Source of the DNA: Cacajao melanocephalus
Lineage: Eukaryota; Chordata; Mammalia; Primates; Pitheciidae
Direction: 5' to 3'
DNA length: 64,000 nt
NCBI GenBank assembly: GCA_963573385.1
Contig: CAUYLG010076964.1
Span: forward strand, 1-64,000
Part shown: positions 13,205 through 26,129 of the stretch, piece by piece
Layout of the letters: each line of letters opens with the position of its first letter
How positions within the stretch are numbered: position 1 is the stretch's first letter
Notes under the pieces: model-generated
Told to the model about the DNA's origin: nothing
The model's input: the letters and a program-made list of their open reading frames with translations, nothing else
The model's database searches: none
Made by a program: the position numbers and the translations under genes

Positions 13205-14070
13205 GCTTTATTTTATTTACTAGGTTTTGTTTCTCCCAAAAGCTAAAAGGAAAATACATACTTGGAATTTTAATAATGAAGTTAAAAGTCAAATATGTAT
13301 TTTATTTAACTGCATCATTATTTTTAATGATACAATCTGTAAGAGTAAGACACAAGGCCAAAATCAAAACAACATTTTAAAAGCCTTCAGAAAGGTAAAT
13401 AACAATGGCCCATCAGATGAATAAAGTGAGTTACCCAAAAGATAGAGAACAAATATTAAATATCCTAAAAACTATCTCCCGTCATTTCTTATGCCGTCTG
13501 AATTATCTTACTAAAAGAGCCTGTGCTTATACTTTATGTTTCAGGAGTCTGCATTTGGGCTTATTAATAAATTTCTAAATGTTTTCTAAAATAATGCCTT
13601 GTCATTTTCCAAATAAGACAGTTCACTGTTGTTCATTTTAATCTTGTACAAAGATGAGGGTGGGTATCATTATTTCATTTCATATATAATAAACACAGTT
13701 CTGACTCAAAACCACATGAGGTTAAATAATAATGCATGAGTATGTTACCAACTGAAACCATAGTTAAGTTTCATTAATAGTGTACAGTTCCAAAAATGTT
13801 TCATAGGTAAGTTTGTAATTAATAATCTACCTTACAGTTTAATTATAACTGGTGAAAGTAATTTTATGACAAAGGAACAATCTCTCAAAAAGGGCAAATA
13901 GAACATAAAAATGCCTTATTAATCTACTATTTAAAAACAACACTTCAAAAAAAACCCTCTAAACATAGACATATCAGATATTTCAAAAAGTTATAAATTT
14001 TTAAACTCTTAGCTTCAAAAAGATACCTGTATTGAAAAGAGCCTAAATGTGTAGTAACACTAAACTGGTT
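13205..14070. other. Unassigned AT-rich DNA
   Basis: No repeat or gene recognised. Open frames are short and without features. Confidence 0.5.
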
Positions 14071-14076
14071 AAATTT

Positions 14077-14402
14077 GTCAGGCACAGTGACTCATACTTG
14101 TAATCCCAGCACTTTGGGAGGCTGAGGTGGGTGTATTGCTTGAGGTCAGGAGTTCGAGACCAGCCTGGCCAACATGGCAAAACCCCGTCTCTACTAAAAA
14201 TACAAAAGTTAGCTGCGTGTGGTGGTGCATGCCTGTAGTCCCAGCTACTCAGGAGGCTGAGGCAGGAGAATCACTTCAATCTGGAGGCAGAGGTTGCAGT
14301 GAGCCGCAATCATGCCACTCCACTCCAGCCTGAGCGACAGAGCAAGACTCTGCCTCAAATACATACATACATACATACATACATACATACATACATACAT
14401 TG
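14077..14402 (+). mobile_element. AluS with an (ACAT)10 tail
   Basis: Dimer whose A tail became a tetranucleotide array of ten ACAT units (14361-14400). Imperfect flanking duplication: actggttaaatt before and attggttgaact after the tail. Confidence 0.94.
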
Positions 14403-14469
14403 GTTGAACTAATTATAGTGCATCTAGAGAGGGAATTGCCCATAAGCTAGTGGCCTCTGGGATCCTCAC

Positions 14470-14850
14470 TTACAGGACTCCCTTCCAATACAGCTGATTT
14501 TAAAAACTTGTTAAAGTGTAATAAACACACACAAAGTTCACATACCCTACATGTGTGACCTGATGACTTTCCACAAGCTGAACACACTCAGATCAAGAAA
14601 GAGAACGTCACCTGCACCCTTGCTCCTCCCATCACCCCTCCCTCCCCCTGCCCAATATTCCAAGGCAACCACAGCCAGTCTTCTGAGAGCAGAAGTGCTC
14701 TGAGGGCCTGGATTCTTTCACTCAATTCAATGTTGGAGAGATGTTTTTCACCCTGTGTGAAGTTGGACAGCCTTTTGTTCAATGCTATATAATATGTTAC
14801 GATCTATTTACCAGTCTATACTGCTGATAGGCCTCTGAATCTGCTTTTGT
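14470..14850 (-). mobile_element. Ancient LINE-1 3' UTR fragment, antisense
   Basis: Follows antisense L1M text: 'taaagtgtaataaacacaca', 'ctccctccccctgcccaa', 'aaggcaaccacagccagtct', 'ttctttcactcaattcaat'. The C-rich block is the complement of the L1 3' UTR G-rich tract. Confidence 0.6.
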
Positions 14851-15009
14851 GTTTACTATTTTACATTACTTTCTTTAAAAAGGCTCCCAAAACTGTACAA
14901 GCTTTAGGCCTCACAAAATCAGGATCTGCTCCCGGGTACATCCATATGATTAAATGTCTTATATTGTTTAAAAATCATGTTTTAGAATTAATAGCACAGG
15001 AAAGCCAGA

Positions 15010-15090
15010 TGCACAATACCTGTGCCCTATTATTTTGCATGCCAGAGGCACATGGCATGTACTTAAAAAAATGTTTACTGAATAAACGCC
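15010..15090 (+). mobile_element. Possible LINE-2 3' end
   Basis: 'gaggcacatggcatgtactt' followed by 'atgtttactgaataaacg' resembles the L2 terminal 'ggcacatagtaggtgctt...aatgtttgttgaatgaa'. Confidence 0.4.
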
Positions 15091-15250
15091 AAGTTGGAGA
15101 GTCCATGTCTACTCAAAGGATACTATGTGTGACAGGTGAGGTGACAGAAACATTAGCTCCAAGGTATCTGAGCTCTGAATTGCTGTTATAGTATAGAAAC
15201 TAACTACTCCTATCTCGAAATAACACACACAGTGTATAATGGGTACCAGA

Positions 15251-15271
15251 AGGAGAGAGAGAGAGAGAGGG
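15251..15271. repeat. (GA)n microsatellite
   Basis: About nine to ten GA units. Confidence 0.9.
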
Positions 15272-15329
15272 ACACAGAATTGATCATGTTAAAACAATGG
15301 AGTAAGAACCAAGAAACCTTACTCTATAT

Positions 15330-15475
15330 GTTTGTCACTAACGAGCTTTTAAGATTTTGGCCAAGTCACTTCATCAGTATGGGTCTCAGCTGCCTTATTT
15401 TTTAAATAGCAGGGTTGTAATCTCAGGGGTCACTTTAGCTCTAAAATTCTTAGATTCTCTTACTACAAGATAATG
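15330..15475 (+). mobile_element. MIR-family SINE, diverged
   Basis: 'ggccaagtcacttcatcagt', 'gggtctcagctgccttatt' and 'tttagctctaaaattcttag' occur in the order of a sense MIR-type element. Confidence 0.6.
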
Positions 15476-18400
15476 ATAATGGAAAAGCATTTATATTATC
15501 CATTTTATCAAAGCAATATTTGAAGAGTCTAACAATAAATACAATATTATCATATTCTCATTCATATTGCAAATATTTAGGAATTAAATAACAAGGTGCT
15601 CTTTACAATAATTTTTTGTATGTGTCTTAAAAAACTGAGCAAGAAATTCCAACTTTCATTAAGCATTTGCAGACAATTCTGGGCTAAGAAATGCATCTAC
15701 TTATTTTTCACAAAGTTTCTAAAATTCTGAGAAATTATTATGTAAAATACATTCAAACAGGAAAGAAGAAAAACCTCCCAGATTTCCACACCACCACGCT
15801 CTCCACCTCAATTCTTAATGCTGATTCCCAAAGTTACAAACTCAGGTAGCTTTTTAAAAATTATGAAATCAGTGTAAATTATTTCTAAAGACTCATGGAG
15901 ACTGGCAATTTTCTCACTTACTCTGAGAAATTATCAACTAAATTTGTGGTTAGCAAAAGGAATAACAGGTAAGTTAAAAAGTAAAAAGTATTTTAAAAAT
16001 CCAAGAAAAGACAGTAACAGTGCAAAAATAAAACTCAGATGTGGAATCTCCATTAGGGGGGAAAAAAAGGAGTGAGCAGATAGGAAAGTGGGCAATTTGA
16101 GAAAAGGAAGTTCAAAGACAGATTTGAAAATCAGGATGACAGTTTTATTTAGATTTGCTAAAGATAAAGGCAGCAAATCAAAGTAAAAGTGATAGGTCTG
16201 GCACTGTCCTATTTCTAGTACAAGAAAAGAGTCTGGAGGAAGAATCATGCACTTCCCAAAGTTTCAGCAATCTACTGGGAAAAGAGGAAAAACAGTTTTA
16301 ATAGATGGAAGAAAATGTAAAGCACAGATGACAACTTCAGTAGAAATAATGAATTTGGCTATGCTCCAGAGATAAAGATAATTAAGCCAAAGAACTTTCT
16401 CGAATTTTAGGACAATACAGCTGTATTTTCAAGTAAGCCGAGTAAACACACAAAATGTTACGTAACCACTGACCCCCAAGATTCTGCATACGGCACTCAC
16501 CTACGGGAATCAGTAAGACTGCCTTTCTCCTCTTTCTCCTACGTGAGCAATAAACTCATTTCCAATAGCAGCATTATAGGAACTCCTGCTACAATAAATA
16601 AGTTGTTCTTTTATATTCAATTCTTATAAAACCAACAAGAAAACTTAAAGAAAACAATATGTACTTTAAAATACCTGCACATGGCTCATTTCATTTAAAA
16701 TACCTCTTTACATGGGTCCCTAATTAATTTTCGAGAAAACCAAGTCCACAGTCTGAAATATGAAGACCTCTAAATGTGAAGGTAAAGTATTGCTTTCAGG
16801 TAACAATTAATCTTGTTAAATTTAAAAACACCTGCTTCACGATATTTCAGAAAATTAACCCTAAACAATAATCTAGTCTTTCTCTTACTCAAATTGTTGA
16901 TTTTGTAACTATTTGGAAACGAAGAAAAGAAAAACATAAAACATCGCACAAAATTAATTTACGTGTAAATTTGTTCTTTTGGTCATTAAGTGTCTCTCTC
17001 TATTATACAGACAAGACAACTCATAAGTGAAAAGGGGGAAAACAAACTTCCTTTTTATAAATATAAATTTCAAAGTGTAATAGTAATATTAGATTACTAT
17101 CACTTGTTTAGAGTTTATTTTCTGTCAATAACTTAAAATTTGCTTCTTTTATTGCCTTCTGGATTAAAATAGAATTAAAATGTTTTCCATGCCAAGTAAA
17201 AACTTGCCACTTTTTGCAATGTATTTTTCTGTTAGTAAAGATTTCTCCTTTTTTTCTTTTTTGAGTAATCAGACACCAGAGGCTTTGGGAGGTAAATTCA
17301 CTAAACTAGATATATTTTAAAAGGACCATTGTTCTGTTTTTAAAGCTCTAATTTTCTTAATATTGCATTAGGACCACCACACAAAGATAACTTTTGAAAA
17401 GGGGCAGTCAACTTCTCTTTCATGATACTTTTTAACTGGAGGCCAGCAACCCCTTCACGCCCACTGGCTCTGGAAGGACAGCATCCATTTTCAGCGTTTC
17501 CACACTTCCCTCTGTACCTCTTGGTTTTCTCTTTCTTACAGCACAATCAATCTAATCCAGCAATAAAATAAATTGACCTAATGTTGAGGAAAAATTATCA
17601 TTCTTCAGCCAGAAAGAGAAATGGCTAAGTAGGTGGAAATGTAGACCAATATTATAAAGATTAATAAGCCAAAGGCTCAAAGAACATCATTTATAGGACT
17701 TAAAAAAAAAAAAGTTTACGATTTCCAGAAAGGATGTCACAAGCTTACAATACTTGTAATTAAAATGGTTAAATAAACAATGTACGGAGGCAGAAAAAAA
17801 ATATCGAGGAGGAACAATTAGGATAGCAATGGTGTATTATTTACTACCATATAAATAGAGACTGATAAATAATACATAAAATCAGTATTAAGATTGGTTT
17901 CAGTCTCCTTATTTCAATTATCAGCTAAGATAAGAAAACTTCACTTAAAACAAGAAAAACCTACAAACGGCTATCTCCAATTGAGTATCAAAAGAAAAAC
18001 AGCACATTTGGAAGAATTAAGAAGTATAAATGCAAGCAGGCACCACAAAATTCCAAACTATAAGTCTAAAAAGTTTAGAAAGGATTTTTTTTTTTAATGG
18101 CAATACTGAAGAAGGAAAAAAAACCTGGGCTCAATACATAATGTCTTTAGTTTATGTGTTTTGAACAGTTATATGATACATACAGCTAAGAAATCTATAA
18201 AAAAAACTTCTCCATGTAATCTGCACCTAGAAAAGAAAAGAAATTCAATCTATATTTCTCCTAATGTTGTGGTCATGTTTTGGGCCACAGAAAATTAACT
18301 GAAAAAAACTAAGACAAAACATATTTGTTAGAGTCTGCATATTTAATATATTCATGAATATAATCTATAAAAAGTATCCATCTCAGTAAAAAAGAAAAAA

Positions 18401-19815
18401 AATCAATGAAAATGTTTAGAGTATTTTTGTCTTTAAATATATAGCGCTTATATACATAGTCCAGAACAGAAATTCTAAAATAATGAAATACTCACCATCA
18501 TCCCTTGGTAAATATAAAAGATCTTTTTTCCGCCACTATTCCCCAAATGAGGAAGAAGAAATCTGATTTATGCAAGAAAACTCAGGGGTAAGATATATAT
18601 AACTTCAAAAAAATGATTATCTTAACGAGTAAACTCAAGTTATATGTGTAATTTATAAATGCCTTCTAATAGCTGTCCTTTTGCACTTCTTTAAAAATAA
18701 TTACCCTTTAAAACTTCATCAGTACAAGTTTAAATGCAGAGCAACTGACGATTTCCAAAAACGTTATTTTAATCTGCCCTTAAGTTTCTTTACTCTTTCT
18801 TAAAATGTCTGCACAATTAATTGTACTCCGGAGCTCCATTCAGATAGATAAAACAATAAGAGGTATATTTTATATGACAAGCTCACAGCTTTAAAAATTC
18901 ATTAAGAGCTTGGCAATAATATTTTCAGTGCATTTACTATTACCTATTGATCCTAATGCACTTGACTTATCTGCAACGATAAAACTTATCTTAACCTTGC
19001 TGAATACAAATAATCCAGACTAAAACCCGCGATGGCCTCTCTGGGGGAAACACAGCGGTAATCATGACCAAGATACAGGGAACCTAAGTGCTCAATACAA
19101 ACGTGCCAACAGAATAAACATTTGTTTCAGTCTCACTTTGGTAATAAGAAATGAGAAAGCAACAGTTTTCTATCTATAAACAGCCATTAGGTGATTTCTC
19201 TAATCAACCTTACATATTTTCATCAACGAACTAGGACCACCTCTGTCATGTCCTTCTGTTATTTGGCTGATTCTTCAAAACACCTGGTCCCATCTGCTTT
19301 ACGAGGCACCCTAAGCACAAAGGAGAGGGGGACTGCCCTCATATTAGACGCCCCCTCCTGATACGGAGGAAGGGAGAAAACGCAGATGTCTTCCTTTGGG
19401 GACATCCATAACAACAGAGAAACTTAGAGAAAAAATGACAGCGTCCTTAAGGTGCATTTATGCTTTCATCCCACACTTGGTTCCAGTTCTACTAAAATAT
19501 TCTAAAATTACACCTACAGTAATTAATGCATAAAAGATATTCCTAAATGTTTTTCATAAATTACATGACAGCTTCCCTCGACCATCTTGTTCATCTCTCA
19601 AATTTTACCCTACATTTTTATTATCAAAGTAAATCACTAAGTAAACATTAAATTACCTATTATGCTTTCCTAAGTCCGTGGATACAAAGTCAGTCAATGA
19701 AAGTCCTTTTCCACCTTTTAAAATAAGCCTGTTAGAGATAAACACAATTTCAAGAGTCGACTTTTTAGCTAGAGTATTTCATAAAGTTAGAAAAAAAACT
19801 TGAAGAAAATACTAA

Positions 19816-19827
19816 GATAGCGCTATC
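19816..19827. repeat. 12-bp perfect palindrome
   Basis: GATAGCGCTATC is its own reverse complement and contains two CpG-free GC steps in an AT-rich setting. Confidence 0.9.
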
Positions 19828-20783
19828 GATTAAAGATTAAAAAATAAAGCATTAAGATTCCAGATTCTCAAATACTTTTACAAATATTAAAGCACAGAAT
19901 GAAATTAATTACAAACATATTAAATCAGAATTTCAGTTTCAAAAAAATTGTACAGCAAATAATCTATAATTTAGTTTTGAAATAAGATTTCTCCTTGTTT
20001 CTAAACTACTTGTGGAGACTTTGGGATTTGTGGATAAATTATAACTTCATTAATTACACCTCTGACAACTCAAAATTCAGGCTTGGATTCTCTCTAAACT
20101 CCCTGCCCCCAAATACTTCCCAAGGTAACCAGGCAATGAATGCACATTTAATGTCATTTTATATAATGTTTATGTCTTTTAAGAGAGAAATAACTTTAAT
20201 TGTGCTTTAATACTCACTATTTTAGTAGTTTGATATCTATATCAAAATTGCATGATTTTAAGGCCTTGTGAAAAAGAAATTACATAGAGAATTTCCTAAG
20301 TAGACCAGTGGCTTTCTTAAGCAGTACACTAATGCAGATACAGTTTTGAAAACCCTGCAAGAATTAGTTGTCCTGTATTATTATTCAGGGCACCTGAACA
20401 CAAGATATTATAACTATGGCACATTAACTCTGCTATTTCTCAAGATAGAACCAGGAATTTTAAACGTTCCCTATTCAGTAATTTGCTTAGAGCAGCTAAA
20501 TGAAACATACTGTAATTTTATATATTTCCATCTACAATATTGCTTAGTGCTGATAAATGGCAATACAACTTCCTATATTTTAATAGGCAACAGTGTTGGC
20601 ACTGGCTATTGACGAGCACAGACTTAAAATAATAACGCCATCCACAAACTCTGCCACAAAGAATAAGGCTCCATTGCTAATTATACAGGGAACTGATTTT
20701 AATTACACAGAGAACATTGCTTTTAAAAACACGTTCCAAACTGCAAAGGCGGAGGGGGCGGTGGTAGCTAGGGAAGAAAGAAG

Positions 20784-20804
20784 AAAAAAAAAAAAAAAAA
20801 AAAA
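20784..20804. repeat. Isolated A run of about 21
   Basis: Poly(A) following a purine-rich 'gggaagaaagaag' stretch. No retro-insert body is recognisable upstream. Confidence 0.9.
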
Positions 20805-20835
20805 TCAACCAAACACTTCTACCACGTTACAACAT

Positions 20836-20848
20836 TGCCCTCTACTGG
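20836..20848 (-). promoter_or_regulatory. CTCF-like core motif
   Basis: The minus strand reads CCAGTAGAGGGCA, matching all 13 positions of the published CTCF core consensus CCASYAGRKGGCR. A single motif match is not proof of occupancy. It lies outside any recognised repeat, at the end of the Alu-free block. Confidence 0.45.
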
Positions 20849-21258
20849 TATATTGGAAACTTCGCAGGTTAAAAAAAGATTAGAAAAGAAAGCCAGAAGA
20901 ACAAACTTTAATTATGAAAATTTTGCTGACTTTAATATAAATAATGAAATTCAACTTGTGTCACTTTAAACCTAAATCAATATTTAACTTGACATGTGAA
21001 AAGCTTTCCGATTAAATTTATAGTTTTGAAATAACTGAATTTGAGAAATGTGGTTTCCAACAATATATCATCTGGCTAAAAGACAAATCATGTTTAAGTG
21101 AGGAACAAATATTAGAAATATTTGGATAGTTCATCAATATTTCTTAATCTAAAATTCACATATTTAGTAAAAGAAATTAAAATCTAATTCATTAAATATA
21201 TGAATTTTTATTTCTCAGGCTGTCATACACACAATGTCACATCAACACAGCAATAGTT

Positions 21259-21564
<306 letters not shown>

Positions 21565-21565
21565 T

Positions 21566-23940
21566 CATTTGTAATCAATTTAGATTCAGAGAAAATTTAT
21601 TCTCAATTTATTTATTTTAACCCAGTAAATATTTCTTTAAGCCAGTAAATATTTCTGTAAGAATGTCTTTGGTTTTAGGAGCAATTAATGTATGCTTAGC
21701 ACACAGATCACAATAATGAAATTACCATCATTACTAATACTTCCTTTGTTTGAAGTAGAAATTCTACCTCATATACAAGTCTGATTTACAAGAAATAACA
21801 ATACAAGATTTCAGGGTACAGGTACTTTAAAATCTTTGCATTTTACATTGTAAGACAGGAAACTTTTAAGTGAACTAATAAAGTATGAGAACAAGTATAT
21901 TAACTGCAGTGCATTACTATTTTTAATTTCTAGCAAAAATAAACTGTTATGTCTAGACTAAAAATCTTCTGTTGTCTTTTCTGATACAAAAATAGTTTTT
22001 ATTACAGATATATACAATCTAAGTCATGAAAATTATACTTCTGAAAACAATATAAGAACGTAATAGCTTTATAGGAAACCAAATTTTTTCATATTACAAG
22101 AAACGGCTTCCAGAAAGGTAAGGCTTAGAAGATATTCTTTCAGCATCTTAAACATGGAGTGGGGTGGCAGAGTAGAAGAAGGGATCAAGAACAAAATGGC
22201 CCCAGTAGGAAACGGTCAGGGAAAAATGTTAAGGGGGATGGGGATGGGTGTTAAGACACACAAAAAAAGGACTTACAGAAGAAGTGAAGGAAGGAGAAAT
22301 CAGAGCAGAACTGTGTCGAGTTCCGCTGCTTGGTAAGGCCTAAAAACTCAAGTGAGGAGTCTGTACAAGTTTAACAAATTACCATCCTAACTCTTCAATA
22401 AAAGACTCCCATTTCTCACTAACAGTTACAGTTTCTAATTTTATAATGGAAGTCAACAGAAAAATGAAATTTACATTAAAAAATGTATTTTATAATGAAC
22501 CACCAGAAACTATCTTCTATTAGGCAACACCTGTGTAAATAAATTATATTCTAACCGACCACTGGAAGAAAAGAAACAAAAGTAATTATGAAAGTAGCAG
22601 AGAATTAATTATAAGTAAAAATGGAAAAAAACATATCCTGATGGATCTGAATTTGTTTTTTAAAGGATATACTCCCTGAAAAGTGAGAATTGATTTCTGA
22701 CATACAGTAATTCCAAAGTACAACCAATGACTGATGAGAATTTTATGCTCAAAGAAAGAGTGATGAATTACAAAAAGCAAGGATCCAGTCAATCACTCTT
22801 GAGATCAGAGTTTTATGATTTCCTACTCATAAGAATGAGTTCAAAGTTATACCTCTATTCAGTAACATACTGGGAAAGACACATCTTTACAGCAAGTCCT
22901 GAAAGCAAGTTTTTTTACGCTGATACCTACATTGCGATTTGTATACTATTACAAGCCACTGTCCATTTCTCCTAATTATCTAAATTTTTTTAAAACATGC
23001 TCACCTGGAATCCCTAAAAATAAATTTAAACATGCAGAAATTAGAGTAAAAAGTAGTCCAGTGATCTCTGGGCCAACCAAAACTCAAGAGTCAGGCATGA
23101 TAAAACAGGTAAAGAATTTTAAAGAGCAATTTATAATGGAAAAAATACAAGTAGTTTATACATATAAACATATTCATTGGTACTCAAAGGCATGCAAGAT
23201 ATAAATATTTTCACCAGTCTGCCAAAGAAAAAGGATAACACACATTCTACATGCAGGCACAGGGAAGGAGGCAGTCCATGCTGCTGTAGGGATGCATGCT
23301 GGCATAGCCCTTCTGCAGGGCAACTGAAATATCATGAGACAATACAAATGGATGTGTGTGATTAAGAACGTTAATAAAAGGATTGTTAAAACAGTGAAAA
23401 ATTCTAAACAATCTAAATGTCACAAGAAGGAACGAGGTAAATTCATGGTGGCACACCTATATAACCCAACACTATGCTCTCACTAGGATAAGTTAACAGA
23501 CATTTGGAAACAGAAATCATTTTAGAAAATGATCTCATTTTGGAAAAGGAAATCAACATCTATGTATGTATGTATTTACGTGTGTATGTATGTGTGCGTC
23601 TCTACACTCCTGCCTCTACTACACACACACACACACGGCGGAAAGCAAAAATCAGGAAGGATTTTTCTCCATGGATTACATGGGACATCTTTCTTTTATC
23701 TTATTTGTATTTAAAACTTTTTTACCTACATTTAAAAATTTTTCTAAAGTGAGTACCTTTCTTCTAGAATAAAGTTTTTATTTTTAAAAATAAGTAGAAT
23801 ATAATGTAAAATCTTTAGATTAGCAAAATAGGGAATTATTCTACGATGTATTGTTTTACACTATGAATTAATTATGAATCCAATGATCTCACTTCCAATC
23901 TTAGAAGAACCTTGCTAGAAGAAAATATGGAGTTATGAAT
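21566..23940. other. Unassigned AT-rich DNA
   Basis: No repeat family recognised over 2.4 kb apart from simple repeats. The short frame near 22154-22336 is Lys/Arg-rich from purine bias and matches nothing I know. Confidence 0.5.
23561..23636. repeat. Compound microsatellite (TATG)n ... (AC)n
   Basis: TATG/TGTA repeats (23561-23597) and an AC tract (23619-23636) separated by about 20 bp. Confidence 0.93.
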
Positions 23941-23944
23941 AAAA

Positions 23945-24095
23945 GGATAAATTCTGGAGGCAGACCTTTGCAGGTTTAAATCCTGCCACTGCGTTTCCTA
24001 TCTTTGTGATCTCAGGAAATTTAGAGTCCACTCAGTATGTTTTTCATCTGAAAAATGGTGATGTTAATACTTGCCTTGTAAGTAAAACAGATAAC
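23945..24095 (+). mobile_element. MIR SINE
   Basis: 'ttctggaggcagacctttgc', 'aggtttaaatcctgccactg', 'ttcatctgaaaaatggtgat' in consensus order, sense. It faces the next MIR, 3' end to 3' end. Confidence 0.75.
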
Positions 24096-24129
24096 GAAAT
24101 TATATTAATTATTATATTAAATGAATTAT

Positions 24130-24390
24130 TGTTCTTGTTTAATTGGCACTTTCTAGGTGCCAAAAGACATGGCACTAAGATCTTTACATAGATGATCACT
24201 TCATCTTCACTACTACCCTGTGATGTGGGTAATATTTATGATATCTATTTTCCATATGAGGAAATGAAACTTGGAATGTTTAAGTAACCAATCCAATAAA
24301 ACATGGCTACTAACAGGCTGCTCCAGGATGTGAATCCAAGACTGTGTGCTACAAGGCATATGGATTAGCCACGATGTCGCACTGCCTCCA
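24130..24390 (-). mobile_element. MIR SINE, antisense, nearly complete
   Basis: 'tttctaggtgcc', 'cactactaccctgtgatgtg', 'tccatatgaggaaatgaaac', 'aagtaacc', 'gatgtgaatccaagactgtg' and 'actgcctcc' follow the antisense consensus to the tRNA-like 5' end, which feeds into the minisatellite. Confidence 0.8.
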
Positions 24391-24598
24391 CTCCTGAATG
24401 GTCACTAGAGCTTGACCACTGTGTCACACTGCCTCCACTCCTGAATGGTCACCAGAGCTTGACCACTATATGGCACTGCCTCCACTTCTGAATGGTCACC
24501 AGAGCTTACCATGATGTCACACTGCCTCCACTCCTGAATGGTCACCAGAGCTTAGCACGATGTCACACTGCCTCCACTCCTGAATGGTCACCAGAGCT
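24366..24598. repeat. Minisatellite, five 46-47 bp units
   Basis: Units at 24366-24412, 24413-24459, 24460-24506, 24507-24552 and 24553-24598. Each contains ACTGCCTCCACT (starts 24381, 24428, 24475, 24521, 24567) and ends with CAGAGCT or TAGAGCT. The first half of each unit is the terminal part of the adjoining antisense MIR; the second half is non-MIR flank. Confidence 0.95.
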
Positions 24599-24689
24599 TG
24601 CTGTTCTCGTTCTTCTTGTTGTCATTACTATTATTGAATGATGACTTTCTACTATTCTTATTTCAGAACATTTCACTTGTTAAACAATA

Positions 24690-25105
24690 CAGTTGACCCT
24701 TGAATAACATGGCTTAGAAGTGCACATGTCCACTTATCTGTGGATTTTCTCCCACCTCTGCCACCCTGAGACAGCAAGACCAACCCCACAACCAGCCTAC
24801 TCAGCATAAAGGTGACAAGGATGAACAACATTATGGTGATCCACTTCCACTCAATGAACAGTAAATATGTTTTCTCTTCCTTATGATTTTCTTAATAATA
24901 TTTTCTTTTCTCTAACTTACTTTATTGTAGGAATATAGTACATAGTACATATAACGTAAAATATGTGTGAATTGACTACTTACATTATTGGTAAGGCTTA
25001 CAGTAAACAGTAAACTATTAATAGTTAAGTTTTGGGAGAGTCAAAAGTTACACATGAATTTCTGACTGCACAAGGGGCCTGTGCTCGCAACTCAAGGATC
25101 AACTG
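24690..25105 (+). mobile_element. Tigger2-type nonautonomous DNA transposon (Tigger2a/MER8)
   Basis: Begins CAGTTGACCCTTGAATAACA and ends with its diverged inverted copy (…GGATCAACTG). Internal text matches Tigger2: 'ctctgccaccctgagacagc', 'gtgatccacttccactcaat', 'tcttccttatgattttctta'. It is flanked by TA on the left and TG (a decayed TA) on the right, as for Tc1/mariner elements. No transposase is present; it was mobilised in trans. Confidence 0.87.
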
Positions 25106-25540
25106 TGTAATAAAAATCTAACTGTTCATTTTGGCTAACAAATACATTAATCTTGCTTCCCATTCAAAGCTATGCAAACTATCCTCCCTACCATAAACTT
25201 CCAGTAGCCATCCTGTCTCCACAATATTGAAATACCATACAGGAAGAGTGTGTACCTGTCTCCTTCATATTGAGACACCAGACAGGATGAGTGTGCACCT
25301 TCCTTACATTCTACACACACTCCAGAACTACACTGTGGGTCTCCTAAGGGCAAAACAAAAGCAAATGGGCTAATTCAGAGACAGGGTGTAATTTTTAAAT
25401 AAGTCAGGAAATATTTGTGAGCTGTAATTTAAACACTAGGTTTCCTAAAGTCTCAGCATCCAGCATTAAAATTTTAGAAGAAATGAGTAACTAAGTACCA
25501 ATTTATTCCTCTACAATACAAAATAATTTAAAATGCATAC
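25106..25540. other. Unassigned DNA containing a short tandem duplication
   Basis: No repeat family identified apart from the 43-bp duplication listed separately. Confidence 0.5.
25213..25298. repeat. Two-copy 43-bp tandem duplication
   Basis: Units start at 25213 and 25256, both with CTGTCTCC ... ATATTGA ... ACAGGA ... GAGTGTG. About 35 of 43 positions agree. Confidence 0.85.
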
Positions 25541-25553
25541 TTGAAATCACATC

Positions 25554-25860
25554 TTTTTTTTTTTTTTTTTTTTTTGGTGAGATGGAGTCTCTCTCTGTTG
25601 CCCAGACTGGAGTGCAGTGGCATGATCTTGGCTTACTGCTGCAACCTCTGCCTCCAGTTCAAATGATTCTCCTGCCTTGGCCTCCCAAGTAGCTAGGATT
25701 ACAGGCACATGTCACTATGCTCGGCTAATTTCTGTATTTTTAGTAGAGATGGTGTTTCGCCATGTTGGCCAGGCTGGTCTCGAACTCCTGACCTCAGGTG
25801 ATCCACCTGCTTAGGCCTCCCAAAGTGCTGAGATTACAGGCGTGAGCCACTGCGTGGCCA
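25554..25860 (-). mobile_element. Alu, AluS
   Basis: Antisense dimer. Duplication aaatcacatcttt (25544-25556) and aaatcacgtcttt (25861-25873), differing at one base. Confidence 0.95.
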
Positions 25861-26129
25861 AAATCACGTCTTTAAAAACGGCTTTCTCAGTTTGGAATTT
25901 AAATTGCACATTGATCTAAAAATTAATTTATCTCTTAAGTTTGGGGTTACCATTTCAGGGAGATTACTTTTTAGAGTACAGCATAAAAACAAATTAATAA
26001 ACTGCTTCTCAGTCTTCAATCTAAGTTTATTTAACCTGACGCATTTAACACTGCAGGGTTTTCCTGATACTCACCTCTGATTGGGCTTTCTAGGGTCTTT
26101 TTCCACCTGGCAACTTCAGCTTTTTCTAT

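Larger units (their letters stand above)
14850..21240. other. Long Alu-free, mostly unassigned AT-rich segment
   Basis: About 6.4 kb without any Alu, flanked by dense Alu territory. Only faint ancient repeats (15010-15090, 15330-15475) and simple repeats are visible. Splice-like motifs occur, such as a pyrimidine tract with CAG at about 17521-17540, but no adjoining frame resembles a known protein. It may be unique or conserved noncoding DNA. Confidence 0.5.

Noticed and set aside
17340..17546. Cys/Lys-rich minus frame and a pyrimidine-CAG acceptor on plus
   Set aside because: Acceptor-like motifs are frequent, no coding frame follows on the plus strand, and the minus frame resembles no known protein.
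19345..19362. CTCF-like word cgccccctcctga
   Set aside because: Only about 11 of 13 positions fit, including a mismatch in the core.
24366..24598. CRISPR array
   Set aside because: The repeats are contiguous 46-47 bp units without unique spacers, in a primate genome; it is a minisatellite.
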